NCBI GenBank assembly: GCA_905479925.1
Contig: CAJQOL010000013.1
Location: 62,001 to 126,000, forward strand
Direction of reading: 5' to 3'
Length of the DNA stretch: 64,000 bases
Source of the DNA: an uncultured Kangiellaceae bacterium
GTDB lineage: Bacteria > Pseudomonadota > Gammaproteobacteria > Enterobacterales > Kangiellaceae
The notes beneath the pieces were generated by a model. The model saw only the letters and a program-made list of their open reading frames with translations, was not told where the DNA came from and did not search any database. This document shows, piece after piece, positions 27,939-37,530 of this stretch (the stretch's first letter is position 1; the number at the start of each line of letters is the position of its first letter). Made by a program: the position numbers and the translations under genes.

Positions 27939-28577
27939 CTACAACCATCCATTTTGATGCGCAATTCGCGCAGCTTCGATTCGATTCTTGGCATCTAACT
28001 TACTACAGGCAGAAGAAAGGTAGTTGCGGACGGTACCCGCCGACAAATTTAGGCTTGCAGCGATCTCTTCGGTGCTGGCACCTGTTTTAGCTAACTGCAA
28101 TGCTTTTCTCTCATTGGTTGTTAAAGGATCGGTCTCCATCCACGCATCTTGCAATAATTCTGGAGCAATCACCTTTCCGCCATTCGCTATTTTTCTAATC
28201 GCAGATATCAACTCATCTGAAGGAGAGTCTTTCAGAAGATAGCCTTTTACCCCTGCATCCATTGCACGTCTTAAATAACCGGAGCGAGAAAAAGTGGTAA
28301 GAATTATTGATTTAATCGATGATTTTTTTGACTGTATATTTTGAATCAATTCTATGCCCGTCATTCTAGGCATTTCGATATCTGTAATGACAATATCTAT
28401 CGGACCATTATCGGAGTTAGATATAAATTCTAGCGCGTCTTGGCCATCACCCGATTGATGAACGACATTGATATCCTCCTCTAGCTCCAAAATTGTTGCT
28501 AAGGTAGTCAATAACATCGCCTGATCTTCTGCTATTAATAAATTAATCATACAATCTGTATTCTTATCCTTACTCAA
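27939..28577 (-). CDS. NarL/LuxR-family response regulator (DesR-like)
   Basis: REC (DIVITDIEMPRMTG) plus LuxR HTH (TNERKALQLAKTGASTEEIAASLNLSAGTVRNYLS). Confidence 0.92.
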   Translation of the reverse strand: MSKDKNTDCMINLLIAEDQAMLLTTLATILELEEDINVVHQSGDGQDALEFISNSDNGPIDIVITDIEMPRMTGIELIQNIQSKKSSIKSIILTTFSRSGYLRRAMDAGVKGYLLKDSPSDELISAIRKIANGGKVIAPELLQDAWMETDPLTTNERKALQLAKTGASTEEIAASLNLSAGTVRNYLSSACSKLDAKNRIEAARIAHQNGWL

Positions 28578-29683
28578 GGTCTGTTTGGAATTTCGATTTG
28601 GATCTGAGTTCCATCATTTGATTGAATTGATAACTTTCCTTTTAGATTAGCGACACGCTCTGAAATTCCTTTAAGTCCAAATCCATTTGGTTGCCCCTGC
28701 TTAAAACCCACTCCGTCATCACTAACGCTCAGGTAAGTTGAACCAGACTTTTGGTAAACGGACGCGTCTACACGGCTAGATTCTGAGTGTTTTAAGATAT
28801 TGGTAACCAACTCCTTTAAAATGATGGCTAGTTCTTTGTTAGTAGACTCTTCAAGATCAAGCTCACCATAATCATAATTGAAACTGATATCATTACTCTC
28901 CAGGACGTATTTAGCATGTGCTAGTTCCGTATTTAAATCACTCGTTCGATATCCCGTGACAACTTCCCTAACCTGCGAAAGAGCGGATCTGGACAATTCC
29001 TCTAGAGAAGAAATCTCCGCCTTTGCTCGGTCGATATCTTTATCAATTAACTTTTTAGCCAGCTCTGCTTTTAATGTAATTACCGAAAAAGTATGCCCTA
29101 TCAGATCATGTAGGTCCCTAGCGATTCGTTCTCTTTCTGAGGTACGAGCTAAATCTCTAACCTCTTGTTGAGACAAGATTAGCTCTTTTCGTTTGAGCCC
29201 AATATCATGCTGATAAATATTGACGCCACCTATCATAAAAGTAAACAAGACTGCCGGTAAATAGAAAAATGCGTTATAGCTTAGTAACCAAGACAATAGC
29301 GAAATCCATCCAACAATAAATAACAATCCTAAGAAAGCTTTCTTAGCGTTACCTAAAATACAACAAAAAGCACCTGCATATACAAAGAAAACACTAGCTC
29401 CCGAGCTCAGAAAACTCATAAAAGAACCAATAATCAAGATTGCCAAAATATTCCACTTTATGCGTCTTGCGCTTGACCAGTAGCCATTAAAATAGAAGAA
29501 CAGGAACAACAATGTACCTATGGTTGCGTAAACATAAGAATACTCAACCGGGTGATACAGGGCTAAACTAACAAAGAAAATAAACAGATACACAAGCCAA
29601 ATGTACGGCGCAATTTGTTGCTCCATATCCTGCGGTAAAAGCTTTCTATGTATTGTGAGAAAAAACTCTTTCATTAATTTCAC
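28574..29683 (-). CDS. DesK-type sensor histidine kinase
   Basis: Multi-TM; ERERIARDLHDLIGHTFSVITLKAELA; ATPase SDDGVGF...GFGLKGISERV. Confidence 0.92.
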   Translation of the reverse strand: MKLMKEFFLTIHRKLLPQDMEQQIAPYIWLVYLFIFFVSLALYHPVEYSYVYATIGTLLFLFFYFNGYWSSARRIKWNILAILIIGSFMSFLSSGASVFFVYAGAFCCILGNAKKAFLGLLFIVGWISLLSWLLSYNAFFYLPAVLFTFMIGGVNIYQHDIGLKRKELILSQQEVRDLARTSERERIARDLHDLIGHTFSVITLKAELAKKLIDKDIDRAKAEISSLEELSRSALSQVREVVTGYRTSDLNTELAHAKYVLESNDISFNYDYGELDLEESTNKELAIILKELVTNILKHSESSRVDASVYQKSGSTYLSVSDDGVGFKQGQPNGFGLKGISERVANLKGKLSIQSNDGTQIQIEIPNRP

Positions 29684-29770
29684 ATTTTTATTTGTTTATA
29701 TTAGCTATCCGCCGAGTTTTGGTAGATAGCTTGTATTTTTGTCGATGTAATAATGCTTCTAACATGCACA

Positions 29771-29865
29771 TTCAAATTTCACATTATCAGTCAAATTTCA
29801 AATTATCATTCACGCTTACATCCATCATTCAAAATTAAAGCTATTACTCAAACTTCAAGCTATCA
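29771..29865 (-). repeat. Five tandem 19-bp degenerate units overlapping the 3' end of the amidohydrolase gene
   Basis: 29771-29789, 29790-29808, 29809-29827, 29828-29846, 29847-29865; the last unit encodes DSLKFE. Confidence 0.75.
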
Positions 29866-31706
29866 ATCATAAACTCGAACTTACCAAGCTGCTGCGCTCT
29901 AACGATTGAAATATTGGTGAGATTTTTGCGATCTAAATTGCTGATTTCATCTAAATCAATTCGGTAGTTTTTCCATTGGGAAGATATCTTCACATCAACT
30001 TGAATTGGGCTAAGACTACCAGCTTGAAATAATAGTACAGATATTTGTTCTGTTTGAGAACCACCTTTAGCATCTAAAACCAAGTACTTCACATCCGTTA
30101 GTTCAACGCCTTGTTGCATACTTTCACCAAGCATATAGGCAACTCCCGACCAAGGAAACATGAATCCTGAACGTAATTCCCCAGAAATATGAAGATAGTG
30201 ATTTGTTGCAGCCTGCCCCGAACCAATCTTATCTTTCAAAGAAATGGCTACGGTGGACTTTCCTCCGGCAAATTGATCGGTGGTTTCCGCTAAACCTTTT
30301 CCTATTTTTACTCGATTAAAAACACTACCCTCTTGCTGGTCAAAATCCGTAATTAGTCCATTTTCAATTTTCTGCAAAGGGTTTACAGCATCGTCATAGG
30401 TTTTACGAACGTAGGCTACTCCATTTTTCCATATCTGCAAGATATCTTTAGTTGCTTCAATATTTTGGAATGGGTTGCCATTAACTAAGACCATAGTCGC
30501 TAAGTCGCCGCTCTCAATTCTGCCACGGCGGCCAACCGGAAAGACTTTACTGACCGCCCCTGTAGCACTGTGAATGACTTGTTCATTGGTGAGACCAGCA
30601 AGAGATAAAAGAGCTAGCTCGCCGTGCAAACTTAATCCGTGAGTCGTTCCTGGATTAGGAGCGTCGCTACCGGCTAAAACGACCACCTTGGCTTTTGCCA
30701 AGCGACTAACGCTTTCAAGCGCGTTGTTAAAGCCTTGGGCAGGAATACCAAAGTTTGGAAAACTTGCGGTTAGTTGGCTTCTTTGCTGTCGCGTAAGGTA
30801 GTCCGTATTAGCAAGCGATGACAATAGTTTTGTACCGTTAGTCAAACCGGCAACGGAGGCTTGTACTGATAGAGTAGGAATAATAAAGGCCTTTCTACTA
30901 ACCATCAATTCAACAAACGACTGATCTGCAACTTTATCCATAAAACTATGAATGATTCCGTCGGCCCCAAGTTCAATGGCCTCTGTTGCAGATACCAAAT
31001 CATCGACATGAACCACTAACATTCGGTCCCTTCGATGAGAAGATTCAATCAACGCTGCTAGAATTTCTCTACTAATTGACGGTGAGTATTTTATTTTACT
31101 TTTATCCGAGCTATAAACAGCCTTAATATAATCAGCCCCTTGTTCGACTCTTTGATCGACAAAATCCGAAACTTGTTCAACCGTACTTAATACGGGAATA
31201 TCAAAACCATACTCAGTTCCGTGGCCACCTGGCGCTGTTGCGAGAATAGTGGCCGAAAATAGGTCAGCACTTTGAGTATTGCTTCTTCTGTCTCGTAAAG
31301 CTTGCTGATCATTGGCAAATTCTGGCATGGTAAACATGTCTAACTCTGTGGTCACACCAAAGTTTATTGCCTCCTCTAAGGCGCTCTGAAAGGCATGAGT
31401 ATGAGAGTCAATTAAACCTGGTAACAACGTTTTTCCCGCACCATCAATTTCGGCAAATTCTTTTTGCGCTGGTAGCTGATTAGAAATTTCTGCAACCTTG
31501 AAGTCTACAATTGAAACATCTACCTCATTAAACAATCTGTTTCCATCATAGAAACGGACGTTTCGAATAATAAAGTTCTGACTAGGTCCGTTTTTCTGTA
31601 GCTCCGTCGAACCACTTTTTGTCTTTGTTTTCTCTAGCGTTGGTTCCGGTAAGAACATAAAGAATAAAACAATACAAATTATGATTGCTAGTATCTTAAT
31701 TTTCAT
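29844..31706 (-). CDS. Exported amidohydrolase with C-terminal CIA30/CBM11-like domain
   Basis: LPGLIDSHTHAF, HVDD, GSDAPNPG; C-terminal galactose-binding-like module (YLVLDAKGG...YRIDLDEISNLDRKNLTNISI...FEFMIDSLKFE). Confidence 0.8.
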   Translation of the reverse strand: MKIKILAIIICIVLFFMFLPEPTLEKTKTKSGSTELQKNGPSQNFIIRNVRFYDGNRLFNEVDVSIVDFKVAEISNQLPAQKEFAEIDGAGKTLLPGLIDSHTHAFQSALEEAINFGVTTELDMFTMPEFANDQQALRDRRSNTQSADLFSATILATAPGGHGTEYGFDIPVLSTVEQVSDFVDQRVEQGADYIKAVYSSDKSKIKYSPSISREILAALIESSHRRDRMLVVHVDDLVSATEAIELGADGIIHSFMDKVADQSFVELMVSRKAFIIPTLSVQASVAGLTNGTKLLSSLANTDYLTRQQRSQLTASFPNFGIPAQGFNNALESVSRLAKAKVVVLAGSDAPNPGTTHGLSLHGELALLSLAGLTNEQVIHSATGAVSKVFPVGRRGRIESGDLATMVLVNGNPFQNIEATKDILQIWKNGVAYVRKTYDDAVNPLQKIENGLITDFDQQEGSVFNRVKIGKGLAETTDQFAGGKSTVAISLKDKIGSGQAATNHYLHISGELRSGFMFPWSGVAYMLGESMQQGVELTDVKYLVLDAKGGSQTEQISVLLFQAGSLSPIQVDVKISSQWKNYRIDLDEISNLDRKNLTNISIVRAQQLGKFEFMIDSLKFE

Positions 31707-32473
31707 TATTGTTTGTCCTTCTTATGGTAGGCCTTAGTCGCTAGGAACATAAATAGCAGCGTATAGGCCGCTAATACCGATACATGCAGGGCAACAGGAA
31801 ACCCTAAGTCCATATCGGTAATTTTAAGAGCCAATTGGGCTAAATGGTATGGCGGAAGTAGATTAGCAAATTGTTGCATGATCTCCGGTAGAAAATTTAT
31901 TGGCAGCCAAAGTCCTGACAAAAATCCCATAGGCAAATAAATTAAATTAACGGTTGCCGGGGCACTATTTGATTTTAGATATAACCCCAATGTCATGCCG
32001 ATGGCGCAAAATGGCAAAGAACCCAGTACAAAGATTAGTGCCAAGGCAATCCACTGCCAGCGCATCAAACGAACGTCACCAAACATTGCTCCTATGGCAA
32101 ATAATAATAGGATAATTAGAGACGCAAAAATAAAGGTCAAACTAACTCGAGATACGATATACGCAGAAGCAGGCATTGGCGAGACCTCCTTTAAATCGAA
32201 CCACCCTTGCCCTCGTTCAATCGCAATGCCTACGCCGAACGAAAATAATGCCGGGCCAATGACACCAAATACCGCATACGTAATCATTAGATAGGTAGGC
32301 ATGGTCGCTGGATTCATTGAGAATACAATTCCGAAAAATGTATAAAACATGATAGGAAAAAGTAACGTTGGAATGCTAAACCCTGGAGTTCTAAACAAAC
32401 GAAGCGTTTCGGTCTTAGCTTCCAAATAAAAGATATTGAACAAGTTTGGTTTATCGTTAACTAGTGATTTCAT
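31706..32473 (-). CDS. ABC-2 type transporter permease
   Basis: Six TM-like segments; downstream of an ABC ATPase gene. Confidence 0.88.
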   Translation of the reverse strand: MKSLVNDKPNLFNIFYLEAKTETLRLFRTPGFSIPTLLFPIMFYTFFGIVFSMNPATMPTYLMITYAVFGVIGPALFSFGVGIAIERGQGWFDLKEVSPMPASAYIVSRVSLTFIFASLIILLLFAIGAMFGDVRLMRWQWIALALIFVLGSLPFCAIGMTLGLYLKSNSAPATVNLIYLPMGFLSGLWLPINFLPEIMQQFANLLPPYHLAQLALKITDMDLGFPVALHVSVLAAYTLLFMFLATKAYHKKDKQ

Positions 32474-32476
32474 AAT

Positions 32477-33427
32477 TTACTCGCTTAATCTGTTATGTTG
32501 TAGGCTATCTTCGTTATTTATTAGCTCAAAGGCATCTTCAAGCGCTGCACCGATTATGGTTAAGTCTCTTAGTTTGAGCTGTTTATCAAATATCTCCGCC
32601 ATCGTTTTCTCAGCACAAGCTGATTCCAACTCAAAATAACAAGAACCATCTTCATTGGGGTTATTTCTAGCTACCTGACTAACTTTAGCTACGGTTTCTA
32701 ATTGCGAAAATGCAGCGATTGTTTCGGTCGAGTTAAATCGTATTTTCTTCGTATTAATTTGAGACTTAATTTGTTCGGGAGAACCTTCTCGAACAATATT
32801 TCCTCGGTTAAGCATGATTACTCGGTCAGATAGTTGGTCCGCTTCTTCCAAATAGTGTGTGGTCAAAAGAATGCTGGTACCTTGTGATTTCAATTTCTCT
32901 ATAGCTTCCCATAAAGACTTTCTGGCGGTTATATCCATACCGACCGTCGGCTCATCTAGAAATAGCAACTTAGGATTTCCACAAATGGCTAAAGCGAATA
33001 GTAACCGTTGCTTCTGACCACCGGACAGAGTCTTGCTATATTGATTTTCAATATCCTTTAGTCCGGAAAAAGCCATCACCAGGTCATAGTCCATTGGGTT
33101 GACGTAATAGCTCTGGAATAGTGTGATGTGCTCTTTGATTGTGGACATATCCGGTAACCCTGATACTTGCAGCATGGCACCGCACTGTCGCTTTACTTCG
33201 AGCGCTCCGGGCCTATTACCGAACAAGCTAATATCACCACTATCTAAGCTCAGTCGGCCTAACATTGTGCTAATTAGAGTGGTTTTGCCCGCTCCATTAG
33301 GTCCTAACACCGAAAGGACTTCCCCTTCAAAAAGGTCAAGATCAACATTATTCAATACGAGCTTGTCATCGAAGCGTTTGGTCACCCCGCGGATAGAGGC
33401 TATTGGTTCATTTTGACTGGTTTTCAT
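32477..33427 (-). CDS. ABC transporter ATP-binding protein
   Basis: GPNGAGKTT, LSGGQKQRL, LLFLDEPTVGMD. Confidence 0.95.
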   Translation of the reverse strand: MKTSQNEPIASIRGVTKRFDDKLVLNNVDLDLFEGEVLSVLGPNGAGKTTLISTMLGRLSLDSGDISLFGNRPGALEVKRQCGAMLQVSGLPDMSTIKEHITLFQSYYVNPMDYDLVMAFSGLKDIENQYSKTLSGGQKQRLLFALAICGNPKLLFLDEPTVGMDITARKSLWEAIEKLKSQGTSILLTTHYLEEADQLSDRVIMLNRGNIVREGSPEQIKSQINTKKIRFNSTETIAAFSQLETVAKVSQVARNNPNEDGSCYFELESACAEKTMAEIFDKQLKLRDLTIIGAALEDAFELINNEDSLQHNRLSE

Positions 33428-33454
33428 AATTTTCCTTAGGTTTGAACGACATTA

Positions 33455-33475
33455 AGCTAGTCAACGTGACTAGCT
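33455..33475. promoter_or_regulatory. 21-bp perfect dyad upstream of the ABC/DesKR operon
   Basis: AGCTAGTCA-ACG-TGACTAGCT. Confidence 0.55.
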
Positions 33476-33629
33476 GACCTTGAAAATATTATGACTAATG
33501 GAGAAAGAGAAAATAATAGAGGATTGTCACCAATCACCGATGACATTTGTCATAACAGGGCGTTTATCGACCCTAAAGCGAGGTAAATCTAAAAATACAT
33601 TAACAATATCAACTTAGAATTTTAAAGAT

Positions 33630-33793
33630 AGGTAAGCCTGTGCAGCGCCGAAAGTGGAAATTTAGGCTGGATAGCAACTTTCTTGCAGCGAGGGATAATC
33701 TGAAACTAACCGGGACCCTAAAGACGGGGATTTGAGTTGATAGACCACTATCGAAGGAAAGCAGAGTAGGGGGCAAAAACAATCACCCCCTTT
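33630..33793 (+). ncRNA. Tentative GGA-rich intergenic RNA with terminal hairpin
   Basis: Six GGA motifs, one in a GCT-GGAT-AGC hairpin loop; ends with AGGGGG-N12-CCCCCTTT. Confidence 0.22.
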
Positions 33794-33819
33794 AGTAACT
33801 TCAGAACGACATTTACGCG

Positions 33820-34335
33820 TTACTCATCATCACCGTCAAAAGTTCGATGTTTTCTGTGCTCAGCCTTCATTTCTGCTAGTTCTTGGCGTTGCTCTTCGGT
33901 TAACAGCTCCCCAATCTCACGCTTTTTTGCAATATGCATAATCATTAAATCACTCTTTACGTCCGCGATCTGAGCGGATAACGTCTTTATTGCTGAAGCA
34001 TCAACGGTTTCCGCTTTAGCCAGTTCTCGCAATTGGTCCTTAAGCGGTGCGATACTATCTCTTTTTGCTTGAGCCGCTTGCATTCCGTCTTTAATTGCCG
34101 CTTTAATATCTATCTTTTGCTGCTCTGATAAATCGAGGTGGGATAGATGATGCATGGCTCGTTTCATGTTAATACGACGCATTCCACGCTTTCTAAACTC
34201 GCCACCGCCATGCCCTTCGCCGTGCATTCGGTGTTCGCCCTGGTGTTTGTGTTTAGGCCCTGCAATACTTGTTTGACTGACTCCAGCTACTGCTAAACCT
34301 AAAATTGCACCGGTAATGATTGCTAATTTTTTCAT
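33820..34335 (-). CDS. Spy/CpxP-family periplasmic protein
   Basis: Signal peptide; LTxxQ-like motifs (LDLSEQQKIDIKAAI, LLTEEQRQELAEM). Confidence 0.85.
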   Translation of the reverse strand: MKKLAIITGAILGLAVAGVSQTSIAGPKHKHQGEHRMHGEGHGGGEFRKRGMRRINMKRAMHHLSHLDLSEQQKIDIKAAIKDGMQAAQAKRDSIAPLKDQLRELAKAETVDASAIKTLSAQIADVKSDLMIMHIAKKREIGELLTEEQRQELAEMKAEHRKHRTFDGDDE

Positions 34336-34448
34336 GGTATTTCCTCATCGTTTAATTTCAACCACCGGATTAAGCACCGGCGCTATTTAAGATGGTTTGT
34401 TTCCGCTAGAAACACGACCCGTCTTCCACGATAAACAGTTTACAGGGT

Positions 34449-34500
34449 GTAAAGTAAAGTAGGCTTTTGCTTTTGTAAAGGTTGTGTAAAGAGCCGTAAA
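34449..34500. promoter_or_regulatory. CpxR-box cluster (GTAAA repeats)
   Basis: Five GTAAA motifs in 52 bp; 34486-34500 is exactly GTAAA-N5-GTAAA. Confidence 0.65.
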
Positions 34501-34540
34501 TACAGATTTAGCCCCCCGTAAGCTATGCTAAACTTACCCC

Positions 34541-35239
34541 ATGAACTTACTACTTGTCGACGACGATATTGAACTCTGCCAGCTCCTTAAGGAATACTTG
34601 GAGCAAGAAGCAATGCATGTCAGTATTTGCCATAACGGTGCAGACGCTATAGAAGCGATTAAAAAGAATACCTTCGATTTAATGGTGTTAGATGTGATGA
34701 TGCCGGTAAAGAATGGCTTTGATACCTTATCTGAAATTCGTCGTAACAACGACCTTCCGGTTATTATGCTAACCGCTAAGGGCGACAAAATTGATAGAAT
34801 CGTGGGGTTAGAAATGGGAGCCGATGACTATGTCCCGAAACCTTGCGATCCACGAGAACTAGTCGCTAGAATTCGCGCTATTGCAAGACGAACCAACCAA
34901 CAACAAAATGGCCATAGCAATAATCTAACAAACGGACACGATAAAATTGAGCAGGACGATGTACTGCTCAACAAAAGTAACCGCCAGGTACTTGTAAATC
35001 AAAGACCCGTTGAGCTAACTGCCACAGAGTTTGATTTTCTTGAGTTATTACTTCGTCATAGTGGTGAGTTGGTTAGTCGTGAAACAATCAGTCAGGAAGT
35101 TTTAGGTAAACGGTTACAGAGTTTTGACCGCAGCATAGATATGCACGTTAGCAATCTTAGAAAAAAATTAGGACTTAGAACCGATGGCCTTGAACGTATC
35201 AAAACCCTCCGCGGTAATGGCTACCAGTATCTAGCGTGA
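34541..35239 (+). CDS. OmpR/PhoB-family response regulator (CpxR-like)
   Basis: REC (LMVLDVMMPVKNG) plus winged helix (VSNLRKKLG...IKTLRGNGYQYL). Confidence 0.92.
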   Translation: MNLLLVDDDIELCQLLKEYLEQEAMHVSICHNGADAIEAIKKNTFDLMVLDVMMPVKNGFDTLSEIRRNNDLPVIMLTAKGDKIDRIVGLEMGADDYVPKPCDPRELVARIRAIARRTNQQQNGHSNNLTNGHDKIEQDDVLLNKSNRQVLVNQRPVELTATEFDFLELLLRHSGELVSRETISQEVLGKRLQSFDRSIDMHVSNLRKKLGLRTDGLERIKTLRGNGYQYLA

Positions 35240-35246
35240 GGCGTTT

Positions 35247-36626
35247 ATGAAGAGACCAAAACTAAAAATCACCTTGTTCTGGAAGATACTCCTTTGGTTT
35301 TGGTTGATATTAGTCATTGTTTTTTCTTTGAATCTTTTTCTAACCCAAATAAGTAATGAAAATACCCGCTATAGAAAGCTACCCCCTCATTTGCATCAAC
35401 AACTGCTCAATACCCGTCATAAGTTATACCCATTACTAGAGCGCCAACTTATTCAAAAACGAAAACGTCATCGTACCAAGTTTATGCGTAATGCGTTCGT
35501 AATCGATGGGCAAGGAAATGATGTTTTTGGCAGGGATACCCCTGAAATGCTGCAACTACTTGATCAACGGGTCAAAAAAACGAAAGAGCCTGCCAGTGCT
35601 TTTAAAAAGAAGTTTCTTTATTACGGCGGCATCGAAATGCGGATTGATAATAAAGACTATCGATTATATCTTTCACAAAACCTATCTATTTTAAGCCGAG
35701 GATATTTCAGTATTTTCGTTCGAGAATTTGCTCATAATCTTTTGGTCTCGATCTTTTTTGTCAGTTTTCCCTTAAGCTTCCTACTCGCTTGGTTTTTTAC
35801 CCGCCCAATCAAAAAGCTTCAACAAGCCATTGCCGACATTACTGAGGATTTGGGTAACCGAAACAGTCTTAACCGGCTATCAAAACGAACCGATGAATTC
35901 GGAGACTTGGCTAATGATTTTGCGATAATGGCAACCCATATTGAGTCCGCAATAAGTTCAAAAGACCAACTACTTAGCGATGTATCCCATGAGCTAAAGT
36001 CACCGCTAGCGAGACTACAGATATCCTTAGGTCTCGCCTACAAAAAGCAATCTAGCGAGCAATCCTCGGAATTAGACCGAATCAAGCTCGAGGCGGATCG
36101 AATGAACTCTATGATTACCAGCCTGCTTGAATACTCAAAACTCGAACACAGCAATTTTCAAAATGAGTTAACAACAATTGAGCTAGATAGTTTTCTTAAA
36201 TCTATAGCCGATGACGCTACTTTCGAAGGTCAAGCAAAGGGAGTTATCGTAAATGCAGAGCTCGATTGTAATATTTCACTCGCTGTGAAGCCTTCGATGC
36301 TTATGAGCTGTTTCGAAAATGTTCTAAGAAATGCCATTCGATATGCGGACAATAAGGTTATCATGCGAAGCTTTCTCGATACTCATAACAATCGCGCTCT
36401 TATAGAGATTATTGATGATGGTTGTGGTGTCGAAGAGCAACAACTCGAGAGAATATTTGATGCCTTTTATAGACCCGAAAGTGACCGCTCTCGACAATCG
36501 GGTGGTGTCGGCTTAGGGCTATCTATCGCTAAGAAAGTTATAGATGCTCACGACGGGAGTATATCCGCTGAAAATATAGAACCTACCGGACTGGCAATTC
36601 GCATTGCGCTACCAATTCATAGTTAA
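35247..36626 (+). CDS. Sensor histidine kinase (CpxA-like)
   Basis: Two TM, HAMP, LSDVSHELKSPLARLQ, DDGCGV, GGVGLGLSIAKKV. Confidence 0.92.
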   Translation: MKRPKLKITLFWKILLWFWLILVIVFSLNLFLTQISNENTRYRKLPPHLHQQLLNTRHKLYPLLERQLIQKRKRHRTKFMRNAFVIDGQGNDVFGRDTPEMLQLLDQRVKKTKEPASAFKKKFLYYGGIEMRIDNKDYRLYLSQNLSILSRGYFSIFVREFAHNLLVSIFFVSFPLSFLLAWFFTRPIKKLQQAIADITEDLGNRNSLNRLSKRTDEFGDLANDFAIMATHIESAISSKDQLLSDVSHELKSPLARLQISLGLAYKKQSSEQSSELDRIKLEADRMNSMITSLLEYSKLEHSNFQNELTTIELDSFLKSIADDATFEGQAKGVIVNAELDCNISLAVKPSMLMSCFENVLRNAIRYADNKVIMRSFLDTHNNRALIEIIDDGCGVEEQQLERIFDAFYRPESDRSRQSGGVGLGLSIAKKVIDAHDGSISAENIEPTGLAIRIALPIHS

Positions 36627-36640
36627 GAATTCACGGTTCG

Positions 36641-36706
36641 TTTTTCTCGACAGTTTTTTTTCGACAGTTTTTTTCGACAGTCTTGTTCTACAATCTTGTT
36701 CTACAG
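36641..36706 (+). repeat. Approx. 13-bp imperfect tandem repeat
   Basis: tttttctcgacag / ttttttttcgacag / tttttttcgacag / tcttgttctacaa / tcttgttctacag. Confidence 0.65.
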
Positions 36707-36830
36707 TCTTGAACGGCTTCCCTGAGCTGTTATTTTAACCGGTTGAACTTGTATCTGGCAGCAAGCGTAATTTATGACAATTCAGGATTTCTTCAAACTG
36801 AAATTTTAAATTGAATATAGGTTAGTCGAA

Positions 36831-37313
36831 CTAAATCGATTTTTGCCAGAACAAAGCTCTGCCCATTTCAGGGTCTAATTGGTAATCGCTGTATCCGAAT
36901 TTAATATAGGCATTTTGCGCCACCTTGTTACCCTCAAGCACTTCTAAAGTAACTTTACAACAACCTTTCTCCTTAGCCCGCTCTTCAACTCTAGCCAACA
37001 TCAGTTGACTAATTCCTAACCCTCTAAATTCCTTCTTGACCACAACATCATGAATATTGATCAAAGGTTTGCATTTGAAAGTTGAGAACGCTTCAAAACA
37101 GTTAGTAAGACCAGCGGCTTTTCCATCAACATAACAAATAACACTGAATGCCGATGGTACTTTTGATAACTCAGTTGACAAGTTTTGTTTAACATCTTCG
37201 GCTAGCGCTTCTCCACCGCCCATAGGGTCTTCAGCATATTCATTGAGAAGGTCGCCAATATCCAATGAATGCTTTTGATCTAAGTAGTCCGCTATTAATA
37301 CCTTTATTTTCAT
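36831..37313 (-). CDS. GNAT-family N-acetyltransferase
   Basis: INIHDVVVKKEFRGLGISQLMLARVEERAKEKGCCKVTLEV. Confidence 0.88.
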   Translation of the reverse strand: MKIKVLIADYLDQKHSLDIGDLLNEYAEDPMGGGEALAEDVKQNLSTELSKVPSAFSVICYVDGKAAGLTNCFEAFSTFKCKPLINIHDVVVKKEFRGLGISQLMLARVEERAKEKGCCKVTLEVLEGNKVAQNAYIKFGYSDYQLDPEMGRALFWQKSI

Positions 37314-37530
37314 TAGTTTTCCTATTTACCTAGTTACTCAACCGTAAAATCCAGTGCCCTGATTTATTTTTGCCTATTCAACAAACCATCTAAATTTTCT
37401 AAATATTACAACAGTCAGATAAAAAATACCCGAACCGTCCAGAAAAATCTAACCGGTTCGGGCCAAAACGCACACAAACTTAGGAGGATAGCTCTAAGTT
37501 CTACCACTGTGGTTGTGGCGTGCTGACTAA

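Noticed and set aside
33752-33768. Partial resemblance of gaaggaaagcag to the SRP/4.5S RNA loop (GGAAGGAAGCAGCC)
   Set aside because: Flanking sequence does not fold or match the SRP RNA stem; treated as coincidence.
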